IMG/VR virus record: IMGVR_UViG_3300020190_000007
Location: 62,001 to 126,000 of that record
Reading direction: 5' to 3' (one strand)
DNA from: a virus
DNA length: 64,000 bases
Positions 1 through 9,167 of this stretch are shown piece by piece (the first letter of the stretch is position 1; each line of letters starts with the position of its first letter). The translations under genes and the position numbers were made by a program. The notes beneath the pieces are model-generated. The model was not told the origin of the DNA, did not search any database, and saw only the letters and a list, made by a program, of their open reading frames with translations.

Positions 1-493
1 TGTGTTGTTTACCACCTTTACCATCAAAGGTCATCTTACATGGTATTGAACCAATTGAATCCCAGCAAAATAAAACGTGTCTTGGAATTTCACCCTTTTC
101 GTGAGCATCAATGATATCGTTTATAAAATCGGTTGCTTGTTCAATGTAGTCAAATGAATCATTGAAGATAAAGTCACCCGTCCATTCACCATTCGCGTCT
201 TTTTCAGCTTGAAAACCCAACTCAATAGCGTGTTCCCATTTCCATTTTCTTTCGGTGATAATAAGAACGGGTAAATGACCTTTCTTTTGTGCGTCAACCG
301 CAGCTAAAATCATAGCGGTTGTTTTTGATGAGTTTGTATGTCCTAAGAACATATTAATACCTCCCATCACGGGTCCAGGTAAACCACAAGCACTATTAAA
401 AGCTTCACCACAATAATAAAAATTTTCATCCTTATATTTTGTTTTCGATGAGAATTTGGATATATAATCGAATTCTTTTTTCTTAATTGCCAT
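1..493 (-). CDS. uvsX: UvsX/RecA-like recombinase, N-terminal part (cut by window edge)
   Basis: The first 164 codons are visible, starting MAIKKKEFDYISKF; the gene runs off the left edge. A Walker A-type loop GHTNSSKTT lies near residues 51-59 and a Walker B-like strand HVLFCWDSIGSIP near residue 140. This arrangement is that of T4 UvsX and RecA, the strand-exchange ATPase of recombination-dependent replication. It lies downstream of the gp32 gene on the same strand, separated by a strong hairpin. No Shine-Dalgarno sequence is seen before the ATG. Family assignment rests on the motifs; the rest of the protein cannot be checked. Confidence 0.85.
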   Translation of the reverse strand, partial: MAIKKKEFDYISKFSSKTKYKDENFYYCGEAFNSACGLPGPVMGGINMFLGHTNSSKTTAMILAAVDAQKKGHLPVLIITERKWKWEHAIELGFQAEKDANGEWTGDFIFNDSFDYIEQATDFINDIIDAHEKGEIPRHVLFCWDSIGSIPCKMTFDGKGGKQH

Positions 494-528
494 TGTATGT
501 TTTGTATTATTTTTAATTAAAAAAAGAA

Positions 529-565
529 GAACTTGGACACGTGATTACAACTAGTGTCCAAGTTC
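529..565 (-). terminator. Rho-independent terminator after the gp32 gene
   Basis: A perfect 12-bp inverted repeat (GAACTTGGACAC / GTGTCCAAGTTC) with a 13-nt loop sits 8 nt after the gp32 stop. On the minus strand it is followed by TTCTTTTTTT. It would separate gp32 from uvsX transcription. Confidence 0.8.
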
Positions 566-572
566 GTTTTAA

Positions 573-1430
573 TTAGAATGGTAAATCGTCATCCCCATCC
601 ATGTCTTCTTGTGGGTCAATTTGAGGAATTGATGTATTTGTTGGTGAAGATGGTTTAGACATTTCAATTTCTTGAGTAGAATTTGAAACGTATTTACCTG
701 TAGTGGTGTCCCATCTTGGCACTTCACCTTTAGCAATCATTTCTAAATATTCTTCAGGTTTTTTAGAATACACATCAGACCAAATCAATTCATCATTAAT
801 CCAAGAGTCCGCAATAACTGAATCACTATGTAGTGGAGATTGGTCCTCAGGGATGATAGATGTTATGGTGGTATATTCTCTACCGTTACCCGCCTTAGTT
901 AGGTTTAGATTAATAATTAAATCCCTTCCCGTCTGTGAGTCAGTAATGTCGCCTTTATTTCTAAAAAGTGGTGCAATTTTATCTAAAACGCCTTCACTTT
1001 TAGTGTTTCTTTTGAATCTCCAAAATTTAACACCATCTTGTTCTCTATCTCTATCAATAACTTTTACAATATAGAACATTTTAGACCTGTATTGACGAGC
1101 TAAAATTGCGTCTTGTTCGTCACCTGTCATTTTTAATCCTTCGTGTACTTCGTTCAGTGGTGAGCGTTTACCCTCTTGGTTTGGGTCATAAAGTTTAACC
1201 CAATTACCATCAACCTGTACCTCATGGAAATACACGGGAACAAATGGACTACTACCGTCTTTGATAGGTAGGATTCTAATTCTTCTTTCACCGCTTCTTT
1301 CACCTTTTGGGAGGAGGGTGGTAAAATACTTTTTCATTCTATCCTCTTGGGATACCTTGTTTGCGTTGCCGCTTGCGACTTGTTTGTCTTTTTCGTACTG
1401 CGCCAGTACTGATTCTGTTGTTGACATCAT
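573..1430 (-). CDS. 32: gp32-like single-stranded DNA-binding protein
   Basis: 285 aa against 301 in T4 gp32. The basic and aromatic core (RRIRILP, MFYIVKVIDRDREQDGVKFWRFKR, residues about 50-145) fits the OB-fold of phage gp32. The tail ends DMDGDDDLPF, the acidic tip that recruits partner proteins in gp32 and SSB. The protein contains no cysteine, so the zinc-binding cysteines of T4 gp32 are absent; the equivalent stretch reads KLYDPNQEGKRSPLNEVHEG. Two adjacent ATGs (1430 and 1427) can start it. Its neighbour uvsX supports a replication/recombination module. It is flanked by terminator hairpins on both sides. Confidence 0.88.
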   Translation of the reverse strand: MMSTTESVLAQYEKDKQVASGNANKVSQEDRMKKYFTTLLPKGERSGERRIRILPIKDGSSPFVPVYFHEVQVDGNWVKLYDPNQEGKRSPLNEVHEGLKMTGDEQDAILARQYRSKMFYIVKVIDRDREQDGVKFWRFKRNTKSEGVLDKIAPLFRNKGDITDSQTGRDLIINLNLTKAGNGREYTTITSIIPEDQSPLHSDSVIADSWINDELIWSDVYSKKPEEYLEMIAKGEVPRWDTTTGKYVSNSTQEIEMSKPSSPTNTSIPQIDPQEDMDGDDDLPF

Positions 1431-1484
1431 ATTTTTGTTTTTTAAAAGTTAGAAAATATTTCTATGTAAAGTATAAACAAAAAA

Positions 1485-1506
1485 AGTCAGATTACAAAAT
1501 CTGACT
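1485..1506 (-). terminator. Terminator hairpin between the 124-aa gene and gp32
   Basis: An 8-bp stem AGTCAGAT/ATCTGACT with a 6-nt loop. T-runs flank both sides (TTTTTTT on each strand), so it could act in both directions. On the minus strand it follows the stop of the 124-aa gene by about 30 nt. Confidence 0.7.
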
Positions 1507-1538
1507 CTCTTTTTTTAAAATTTATTTTTAATGGTTAA

Positions 1539-1913
1539 TTACTCAAGAGTTAAAAGATACAGCAATTTATTCAATAAACCAAGTATCTCATCTCTTAAAT
1601 TTAACAAATCTGTGTCTAACCTATCATCTAAGTCATATGAAAACTCAATAAGGGCTTCAATACAAACTTTGACCATATCAACGGGATTAATCTCTGAAAT
1701 ATTTACTAAATTAATAGTTTTAGTATCCTCGTCAAGTGTAAACCTACCATATTTACCCATAGCAATCTCAACAAATTCGTCAATAGGCTCTGTTAAAGCA
1801 TCATAAGTTTTACCAAAAGCTTCGTGTCTAGCAATACCTTTTGTTTGAAAATGGTTTATTTTCATCTGTAATTGTAAACCTAACAATAAGTTTACTTTAG
1901 AACTCAAATTCAT
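1539..1913 (-). CDS. Small all-helical protein, possibly Dps/ferritin-like
   Basis: 124 aa, function not established. The N-terminal helix LLLGLQLQMKINHFQTKGIA followed by RHEAFGKTYDALTEPIDEFVEIAMGKYGR resembles the H-F/W-Q-T-K-G...H..F...YD....ID...E pattern of Dps-like four-helix bundles; small phage proteins of this type are known without a defined function. The second half is a long helix pair (MVKVCIEALIEFSYDLDDRL). It overlaps the upstream gene by 17 nt, implying co-translation with the 212-aa protein. Metal binding is not demonstrated. Confidence 0.65.
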   Translation of the reverse strand: MNLSSKVNLLLGLQLQMKINHFQTKGIARHEAFGKTYDALTEPIDEFVEIAMGKYGRFTLDEDTKTINLVNISEINPVDMVKVCIEALIEFSYDLDDRLDTDLLNLRDEILGLLNKLLYLLTLE

Positions 1914-2535
1914 CTTCCTCTGTTTCTGGATTAAAACTATCTCTTATTGTATCGTTTGAATAATCCTCAATATCTTGTTTTGTAAGTATGTATTCATTTT
2001 TACCTGTTTGTCGCATCTCGCCTTGTTTTTGTGCAAAAAACTCCTGAGGATTTAAATTAAAGGGGTATGAATCCAAAGAACGTAACTCCAATTTTTCTTG
2101 GGGTGTTCTTTCTTTCATCGTTTCAACTTTACTTCCTAATTCATCAATTTTGTTTATTACGGCATCCATCTGAGATAGTTTTTGTTCTAAATCTGTTAGT
2201 TTGGTAAATACCGTTTCCATTTTATCAACAACATTTGTGTTATTAGACTTACTGTCATCCAAATCCTTTTTAATTGATTTAGTCATGTTAACTAAATCCG
2301 TAATATCTATTTCTTCAGTATCATCAGCGGGTGCTGTAGGTGCTGTAGGTGCTGTAGGTGCTGTTGGAGCTCCGGCCGGCATAGGTGCCTCTGGTGGGAC
2401 ATCACCAGGTGGTGGAATTGGTGAGTCCGTGGCGGGAGGTGGTACTTCACCCTGTTCCATTAAGTTTTTTGTATATTTATTAATCGCGTTATATCTCGCG
2501 AGTTCTTCCATAAGTGATTTTTCTAATCTTTTCAT
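1897..2535 (-). CDS. Proline-linker, coiled-coil protein of unknown function
   Basis: 212 aa, not recognised. Residues 1-27 form a charged helix (MKRLEKSLMEELARYNAINK). Residues about 30-72 are a Pro/Ala-rich linker with APT triplet repeats. Residues 75-150 are a long helix with heptad-like spacing (MTKSIKKDLDD, KLTDLEQKLSQMDAVINKID), probably a coiled coil. The C-terminal 60 residues are acidic and end EEDEFEF. The layout fits a virion accessory or scaffold protein, by inference only. It sits in a three-gene minus-strand run before the giant baseplate genes. Confidence 0.7.
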   Translation of the reverse strand: MKRLEKSLMEELARYNAINKYTKNLMEQGEVPPPATDSPIPPPGDVPPEAPMPAGAPTAPTAPTAPTAPADDTEEIDITDLVNMTKSIKKDLDDSKSNNTNVVDKMETVFTKLTDLEQKLSQMDAVINKIDELGSKVETMKERTPQEKLELRSLDSYPFNLNPQEFFAQKQGEMRQTGKNEYILTKQDIEDYSNDTIRDSFNPETEEDEFEF

Positions 2536-2537
2536 AG

Positions 2538-2744
2538 TTAGTCTTGTAAAAGTTGTCTACCGTCTTCGGTTATAAATTTTTTATTTATCCTTTCTACTAT
2601 ACCATCTTTAGACCTGATTACATAACATTCACCGGTGTTAAGGTCACATTCTTCTTTTTCCATTCCATCGTTTGAAATGTACTTAATTTGTTTTGGATTA
2701 TCTATAAAGTTGTCCAATGTTTTATTTAATTTTTCGTTATTCAT
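2538..2744 (-). CDS. Small hypothetical protein
   Basis: 68 aa. Not recognised. It contains a compact strand-rich core (KQIKYISNDGMEKEECDL, GECYVIRSKDG) with two cysteines. It begins 12 nt after a TATTTATT element and ends 2 nt before the next gene on the strand, so it leads a three-gene operon. Confidence 0.6.
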   Translation of the reverse strand: MNNEKLNKTLDNFIDNPKQIKYISNDGMEKEECDLNTGECYVIRSKDGIVERINKKFITEDGRQLLQD

Positions 2745-2756
2745 GGTATTTTATTT

Positions 2757-2764
2757 AATAAATA
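2757..2764 (-). promoter_or_regulatory. TATTTATT element before the 68-aa gene
   Basis: Reads TATTTATT on the minus strand, 12 nt before the ATG at 2744. One member of the set discussed in the findings. Confidence 0.5.
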
Positions 2765-2788
2765 TCTAAAAAAATTAAAAACTTTAAA

Positions 2789-5700
2789 TTAATCCATTTT
2801 AAAATATACTACATCCCCATCATATAACCCCAAATCGGACATAAGTTTCGATGACATACCCATACCAATTTGGGTAGATTTCGGTCCTCTGCTAATTGGT
2901 CCTTCAACTATTATTGAACCAACGGTTTTGTCTAATTGGTAATTAGGATTTACCGTTAATTGCACATTGTTTTTTGGGTTTTTAAATGTTGTTTTAGCTG
3001 TTTTTATAACATCATTAGTGATTGTTCTTGACAATTGAAAATCCACATTAAAAAATCTGTAATTTGAATCCTTAACATCAGACCATTGAATTCCATTTGT
3101 GAGATTGAATCCCTGTGTATCTTCTATTGGGTACTTTGCTCCACCCATTCTATATACAATAGTTCTAAACCATTCCTCATTACCGTTTCTAACTTTTTGT
3201 ATTAGACGAGTTTCATTATATCCATTATATGGTACGCCGAATCTGTTAATACCAACTTCTTGGATAACCGTTTCACCTTGTATATTTTTACCTTGTCTGT
3301 CCGTAACATATGGTATTCCTTGGTATATAACTGTTTGGTCGGTATCGGTATCGTTAGCGGCTCTCTGTTTGATTTTAGCAATTGCTTTTGATTGAATCTT
3401 ATCAAACAAAACTCTATAACTCGCAACAAATGAATCCCTCGGGTCGGGTAATGAGGAGTATGGTATTCGTGTTCCTGAAAAACTTGTTGAAATACTATTA
3501 CCCTTTATCTGATGAGAAACCTCGGTAATCCAATACGAGCCCCTAAACATAGGTATGTTTTTTAAATAAAAATACATAGTTGGTTGAATCATAACATTAC
3601 CCATAGCTGTAACACCACATTTATATGATGCTTGTTTGTAATAATCAAACAAACTAACATCAACATTGTGCACACCGGCGCCAGAAGCGGACCTTGACAA
3701 ATTTTCTAAAACCTCAAAGGATTCTGATGTATTTTTTAATGTGCTTTGGTCCAGTGTAACTCCTTTGAATATACCTTGATTTTGGTCACCGAAGCTTACC
3801 TCAAACGCAACTACTCTATTAGATTTAGATAAATCGTTTTGTGAAAAACTTTCTAAAGATGTTATCAATAATGGATTCGGTGTTTGCCCGCCAATGTAAA
3901 AACTATCATCAACAAACTTATATGGTTTACTATTGGACATATCAATTCTTTTCGATGTTTGTCCGGCTAATTGTATGATAACTTTTGGTGTCGCCTCTTG
4001 ATAATCAACCTCTAAGAATGTACCAAATAAATTTGAGGCAACCTTTTTTGATGGTGTTATTTTGTTCTTATTTGTCAAATTATTACCGTAAAAATTTATA
4101 TAAGCGGGTAAAGCCCTCATATCTAATCCGGTACCTTGAATTATCATGGAAATAGCGTTGTATAAAGGAAGTTTAGAGTTGTTTGGGTTCAATAAAGGTG
4201 TAAACTTATCTATGTTTAAATAAAATTTATCACCAATGTCTCTATTAGCTTTGTCTAAGAATAAAAATTCCTCTAGTAATAAACGTTGACCAATTGAATT
4301 ACCGGCGGTCCATTTATCGTTAAATGATTTGAAAGTGTTATACAATTCTAACTTTGTTTGAGTTGAATTGTAACCTCTAAACATATCAATACTAGCAGCA
4401 GGATTACCCGTGGCATTACTCGTTAAACCACCTAATAATGGTAAAAGTGTATTCAAATACAAAGCAAGTCTAGCTTCGGCCCCTTTTGGGGTATTTGTTT
4501 CACCTGTACTTTTAAGTATTATCGAATCTTGTAAATAAGTTAAAAAAGCGGCTTTGGTGTTGGTTCCTCCCGCTTCTCGATATCCACCATATATCTGAGC
4601 TAATGGTCTATGTTTTTTTATATTATCTTCAGTTAATTTTATATCTAATAAACTAAAGAAATTAACATAGTAACTATCGATATCTTCACCAATGTATAAT
4701 TTGATAAAATTAAGATTTGGTGTTGTTAAATCCGCAGCACTGAAAGGTTGTGGTTTATACGTTGTAAGAGCACGATAAGGGTCTACCGCGGTTAAACCAT
4801 ATAAAGAATTTGCGTCAATTTCTTTTGGATTAGCTAAGGTAAATTTTATTAAATTAGTGGTGTTTAATATATCTGTGGTAATTGATTGTGCATTTTTCTT
4901 TTGTCTTTCTTTCAGAGTGTTACCAATTAATAAATCAATATCGTTGCTATCATCATCTTTTTTTTCAACAACAGATAATTTTTTTAAAATGTCTTGAAAT
5001 TTAGAGTAATTTAAATTTCTAAAAATTGCATATGGTATTTCTTCATTCATTTTTTCACTAGCAAAATCAATAAAAAAACTTTCGAAGTACTCAAGTATCT
5101 GAGGACTAAATGTACCAATTAAGTCTAATGCTTTTTTGTAATTGGTTGATATCGAATACGTGTTACCTGTTGTCCTAAAATAATCATATGGACTTGGGAA
5201 GGTTTGTCCACTAAAACTAGTTGATAGGTTATCGTTTAGATACCAAAGTGTTTTGAATGTTAATTCTTCGGCTAATGTAAATGTGTTACTATCGGATATT
5301 TCACTATTTTTATGACCACCAAGAGATGGTAATAAGGTGTAATTTTTATCTGATGAGACGTATTTGGAATTATCCATTACCACGTCCCAATAATTCATAC
5401 CACTTTTTTGTGTAACCCTGTGTAGTAATTTATCTGAAGTACTTGTGGAAGAATATGAAACATTTCCTAACGTTATGTCGTAAGTGGCATAATCATTTAC
5501 TATTTGACTGTAAACAGTTTGATAAAATGGTCTTATGCCCACATTTGTGAAACCGGTATATGTGACACCTGATGTGGAGCCAGATGATGTTGATATTTTT
5601 GGTATTACATCAAAAGTTACATACTCATCAGAAACCGCTAATACTGTTGCACCTGTTAGTCCCGTAAGTGGTGTTTGTGAAATTGTAAATCCTGTAGTGC

Positions 5701-8700
5701 TTGTAATATTTGTAATATATGTGTTTGGCGCCGTTTGTCCTGTACCGGCAATAACTGTTACGGTCATTCCTGTTTGTAAATTCACCGTGCTTGTTACATT
5801 AATCGTTGTACCACTACTACTTGCGTTCGTTAATGTTTCTGATATTAACACTCCGTTATTATCAAAAAGAGTTTTACCCGATAACGGTCTGGTTAAATAA
5901 CTCGAGTTTATACACCCATTTAAAATATCATAACCATCTATTAGGTGTGTTTTATATCTATGATAAATTGAACCCCATTTCAATATCAAATGATATGGAA
6001 TAAAATGAGTGGACGATACCTCTCTAAATAAAGATGATGTTAATATTTTTTTATTCTCGAAGGTTATTTCCTCGTCTAAATCAATAAATGGTAATGAATT
6101 TAATAACAAATACGAAGAACCAACATACTTACCTTGTGGGGTTGATTTATTGAAATCATTAAATAATTGATTGTGAAAATAAGGGGTGTTTAATATTGAG
6201 GTTGTGTTTCCTGATACAGATAATGTGTTAGTAAACATGTCAACTTCACCCGATAATAATTTTGATACGTCATTATAACCTGTTTTCAACCAACTGTTTA
6301 TCTCTATCGGCGAACAAATAAATCCTTGTGAACTATTAACCTTTAGAATTCCATTGAATTTAAAATTGTCTCTCGTAAAGTTTGTCTTACCTAAATAATT
6401 CAAATATGTTGTTGAATTAAAAGGATATATGTCTGTTCTATATGCTTCAGGTTCGTAATCAATTAAAATCTTATTTAAATCGTCTTCTTTTAAATCACCC
6501 GTAGGATTAGTGGCGGATTCGTCATATTTTTCAAATTTGAATGGTTCTTCGATTACGTTTGATATGTAATTTGTTGTTGGTAAATGGTCTTTAAAATAAT
6601 TAAACCTTTCAAATGGTGACAGACCTGGTAAGTATCCATTATATACGGTAGTGGTTTTGGGTGTCCCATCTTCATTTTTTTGAATAACACCATTTTCTAA
6701 TAAATTTGTTTTTGTAACAGGAGCAATCAATTTATTTTTATTAGTTATTGTTTTTGCTAACTCAATAATGTCATTATCGTCTTTTATTAATTCTTGAATA
6801 TTTTTAAACTCTTCGTTGGCTAATTGTATAATCATTTGGTCATTAAAAGAATCAAACAGTGTTGTATAAAGAGCCCTTTCGTAAAGTTCATAAACAAATG
6901 CCGCGTAACTTTTATCAATAAATGGTATTGATTCATTTATAACGTCAATACCTGATAAGTCTTCAATTTTTTGATTTTCAGTGTTCGAATCAAAAACATA
7001 GTTTACGTCATTTCTTGTGGGTTCGTTATTTACATTTGTTTCTACCCTATTAGTAACAATTTTAATATATTCTTCAATAAAATCAACTTCAGGCCAAAGG
7101 GTTTTGTCATAAGATTTTAATTTGTGAACTAATTCTTCATCACCAGGATATGCAATTACATTTTGTTTACCACCACCTTGGGGTTTTTTTACTTCAGGCC
7201 ATGGATATATATTTTCACCCTTAGATTCTTTTGATAAGTTTGTGAGTGTTTTTTTTCTATTGTTCGCGGCTTCAAACGCTTTATTATGAACGTCCTTCAT
7301 TAATCTTATGAAAACTTCGGCATTGGCCAATAGGACCGCGAACATGTTTCTAACGGTAGGTTCAAACCCAAATCCATATTCATTACTTTTAATGACCTTG
7401 TTCATTTCTCTTTCAACATCGTCTTCAACTTTTTTTCTTTGTTCCTCAAATGATTTTCTGATTTGAAATATGTCTTCAAAAATTCCATCAATATAAACGA
7501 CAACTTTTTTGTCATTGAGAACCTTATAATATGAACTAATATTTTTTACGTTTCTAATTGAGATTCTTTTAAAATCCCCACTTGTTTTATTTATTAAGAC
7601 ATTATTATTGTATAATTCTTGGGTTAAAAGCTTGGTTTTACCCATCGCGGTATTGAAACTGGTTAAAAGAAGTTCAAGAGCTCCCGCACCATTACCTAAT
7701 ATGTGTTTTGTTTCTGTTTTATCTTTTGCATTCAAATAAAACCACAAATCACTAACAGTCTCGTTGTTTGTTGAGGTTTTAGTAAATGATGTATATTCTT
7801 GTGATAGATACTGTTTACCCCAAGCTTTTATTGAATTTTCAAAATCATTGAGAAGGGTGTCCATTTCTTTTATACCAGAAAAGACATCCATACTGACTTT
7901 ACTAAAAATTTGTTGTTCTAGTATTTTATCAAGACTTTCCGCGATGTACCCAATTTCTTTTAGTGTACGAACAGGAAAACCTTTCGGGATTAAACCTTTT
8001 TGTTCATACTGCCTATATACTGATTTTAATATCGAATAACCTCTTGATGATTGTTTTACTGTCGTTTCGTATAATCCAGTGTTTTGATTAAATTTTGTAT
8101 TGTCTTTTTCTTCAACCAAAAACATATAAGGACAGTTAATAATCGCTGATAGAGGAATGTCATTCAACCACGCAAAAGTGGAACCCACAAATTTTGTTGT
8201 GATTTCAAAATTACCATTAGAATCATTAAATCTAGATTTGAAATCAATCATATGTAATCTGTATCGAATAGCTTTACCATAATAACCTTTAACAGTTAAA
8301 TAAAAGATTGGCCATGGTAAATGGAAAAAAGCCCTGTATGGTGAATTTTCTGAGGATTCAAAAAGTGTTTTTCCTCTTACGTCAACAAAGTTTATAGTAA
8401 TTTGTGGAACAAAGTTAGCCCCTTTTACATCGATGTTTATTGAATCAATACCAAATGTTTGTGCGGTTGGGTCTTTAAATTGGTCTTCACCAAATGTTAC
8501 ATCATATCCGTCTTTATATGTGGATTCTTGTCCTTGAATTGGTTTTGGAACAAAGGCATCCGTCCATGTTGTGTCAAAGTTACCGTCTCCACTAGCGTTT
8601 CTTAAGAAATTAAGATTACCCTTAGCAATTTGTGTTAAGGTATTTCCTAAATTATCATCAGCAATGAGAGTCGTTCTTGGAATTAAATCAGCTTCCAAGT

Positions 8701-8854
8701 TCGCATACATGACTAAGTTTTCTTGTTTATGTCCTCTTGGTTGAACTTCTCCGTTTGAATCGACAACACTATTTGGGTCAACATAAATAAGATTGTTTTG
8801 GTCAACTTTTACAAGTATGTTTTCATTATTTGGGTAATCATTATTGCTCGCCAT
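2789..8854 (-). CDS. Giant baseplate hub-like structural protein
   Basis: 2021 aa, one of the largest genes in the window. Around residues 180-210, PWPIFYLTVKGYYGKAIRYR followed by HMIDFKSRF looks like a hub/tube-type beta domain. Around residues 1770-1795, SYWITEVSHQIKGNS then STSFSGTRIP resembles the closing strands of gp27/gpD-type hub proteins, which form the ring under the tail tube. A Thr/Gly/Val-rich beta stretch near residues 1000-1100 looks like an inserted Ig-like domain. T4 gp27 has only 391 aa, so this would be a greatly expanded version. It overlaps the gp53-like gene by 14 nt. The hub assignment is inference; a structural role is well supported by context. Confidence 0.6.
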   Translation of the reverse strand: MASNNDYPNNENILVKVDQNNLIYVDPNSVVDSNGEVQPRGHKQENLVMYANLEADLIPRTTLIADDNLGNTLTQIAKGNLNFLRNASGDGNFDTTWTDAFVPKPIQGQESTYKDGYDVTFGEDQFKDPTAQTFGIDSINIDVKGANFVPQITINFVDVRGKTLFESSENSPYRAFFHLPWPIFYLTVKGYYGKAIRYRLHMIDFKSRFNDSNGNFEITTKFVGSTFAWLNDIPLSAIINCPYMFLVEEKDNTKFNQNTGLYETTVKQSSRGYSILKSVYRQYEQKGLIPKGFPVRTLKEIGYIAESLDKILEQQIFSKVSMDVFSGIKEMDTLLNDFENSIKAWGKQYLSQEYTSFTKTSTNNETVSDLWFYLNAKDKTETKHILGNGAGALELLLTSFNTAMGKTKLLTQELYNNNVLINKTSGDFKRISIRNVKNISSYYKVLNDKKVVVYIDGIFEDIFQIRKSFEEQRKKVEDDVEREMNKVIKSNEYGFGFEPTVRNMFAVLLANAEVFIRLMKDVHNKAFEAANNRKKTLTNLSKESKGENIYPWPEVKKPQGGGKQNVIAYPGDEELVHKLKSYDKTLWPEVDFIEEYIKIVTNRVETNVNNEPTRNDVNYVFDSNTENQKIEDLSGIDVINESIPFIDKSYAAFVYELYERALYTTLFDSFNDQMIIQLANEEFKNIQELIKDDNDIIELAKTITNKNKLIAPVTKTNLLENGVIQKNEDGTPKTTTVYNGYLPGLSPFERFNYFKDHLPTTNYISNVIEEPFKFEKYDESATNPTGDLKEDDLNKILIDYEPEAYRTDIYPFNSTTYLNYLGKTNFTRDNFKFNGILKVNSSQGFICSPIEINSWLKTGYNDVSKLLSGEVDMFTNTLSVSGNTTSILNTPYFHNQLFNDFNKSTPQGKYVGSSYLLLNSLPFIDLDEEITFENKKILTSSLFREVSSTHFIPYHLILKWGSIYHRYKTHLIDGYDILNGCINSSYLTRPLSGKTLFDNNGVLISETLTNASSSGTTINVTSTVNLQTGMTVTVIAGTGQTAPNTYITNITSTTGFTISQTPLTGLTGATVLAVSDEYVTFDVIPKISTSSGSTSGVTYTGFTNVGIRPFYQTVYSQIVNDYATYDITLGNVSYSSTSTSDKLLHRVTQKSGMNYWDVVMDNSKYVSSDKNYTLLPSLGGHKNSEISDSNTFTLAEELTFKTLWYLNDNLSTSFSGQTFPSPYDYFRTTGNTYSISTNYKKALDLIGTFSPQILEYFESFFIDFASEKMNEEIPYAIFRNLNYSKFQDILKKLSVVEKKDDDSNDIDLLIGNTLKERQKKNAQSITTDILNTTNLIKFTLANPKEIDANSLYGLTAVDPYRALTTYKPQPFSAADLTTPNLNFIKLYIGEDIDSYYVNFFSLLDIKLTEDNIKKHRPLAQIYGGYREAGGTNTKAAFLTYLQDSIILKSTGETNTPKGAEARLALYLNTLLPLLGGLTSNATGNPAASIDMFRGYNSTQTKLELYNTFKSFNDKWTAGNSIGQRLLLEEFLFLDKANRDIGDKFYLNIDKFTPLLNPNNSKLPLYNAISMIIQGTGLDMRALPAYINFYGNNLTNKNKITPSKKVASNLFGTFLEVDYQEATPKVIIQLAGQTSKRIDMSNSKPYKFVDDSFYIGGQTPNPLLITSLESFSQNDLSKSNRVVAFEVSFGDQNQGIFKGVTLDQSTLKNTSESFEVLENLSRSASGAGVHNVDVSLFDYYKQASYKCGVTAMGNVMIQPTMYFYLKNIPMFRGSYWITEVSHQIKGNSISTSFSGTRIPYSSLPDPRDSFVASYRVLFDKIQSKAIAKIKQRAANDTDTDQTVIYQGIPYVTDRQGKNIQGETVIQEVGINRFGVPYNGYNETRLIQKVRNGNEEWFRTIVYRMGGAKYPIEDTQGFNLTNGIQWSDVKDSNYRFFNVDFQLSRTITNDVIKTAKTTFKNPKNNVQLTVNPNYQLDKTVGSIIVEGPISRGPKSTQIGMGMSSKLMSDLGLYDGDVVYFKMD

Positions 8855-9167
8855 AATATAGATTATATAATTCTATACTTCTTTTATAATCTTGTAAAGA
8901 CGTTGTAAGAGGAAAGGGTACTCTAATAACAGTATTATCAGGTATTTCAAATTCAATACTTCCCGCCGTTGGATTTGCCTGTAATATTAACCATCCAAAC
9001 ACTGGTGAACCATAATAATCTTGCGATATTTTATCAAACCTATCTCTACCCTTTTTATAAAACATATATCTATCCGAAGATTTTATTGGGATTTCAATCC
9101 CTGGTACAATCCTAAATTTACCGTCTTCAATAAAAAACTGATATCTATCAAAATACTGTCTACTCAT
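8841..9167 (-). CDS. 53: gp53-like baseplate wedge protein (LysM-like fold)
   Basis: 108 aa. The sequence MSRQYFDRYQFF... RYMFYKKGRDRFDKISQDYYGSPVFGWLILQAN... IRVPFP has the LysM-like pattern 'yti..gDrld.IA..fYgdp.lWw.Ila.N..' seen in gp53 and related small baseplate or tail proteins. Its start overlaps the stop of the upstream giant gene (TAATG), and its end overlaps the next gene, so three baseplate genes are translationally coupled. T4 gp53 is longer (196 aa); a short gpX-like baseplate protein is the alternative. Confidence 0.7.
   Translation of the reverse strand: MSRQYFDRYQFFIEDGKFRIVPGIEIPIKSSDRYMFYKKGRDRFDKISQDYYGSPVFGWLILQANPTAGSIEFEIPDNTVIRVPFPLTTSLQDYKRSIELYNLYYGEQ

Noticed and set aside
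5535-5900. 121-codon Val-rich plus-strand frame
   Set aside because: Lies wholly antisense to the giant hub-like gene over its Thr/Val beta domain; no promoter or start signal.
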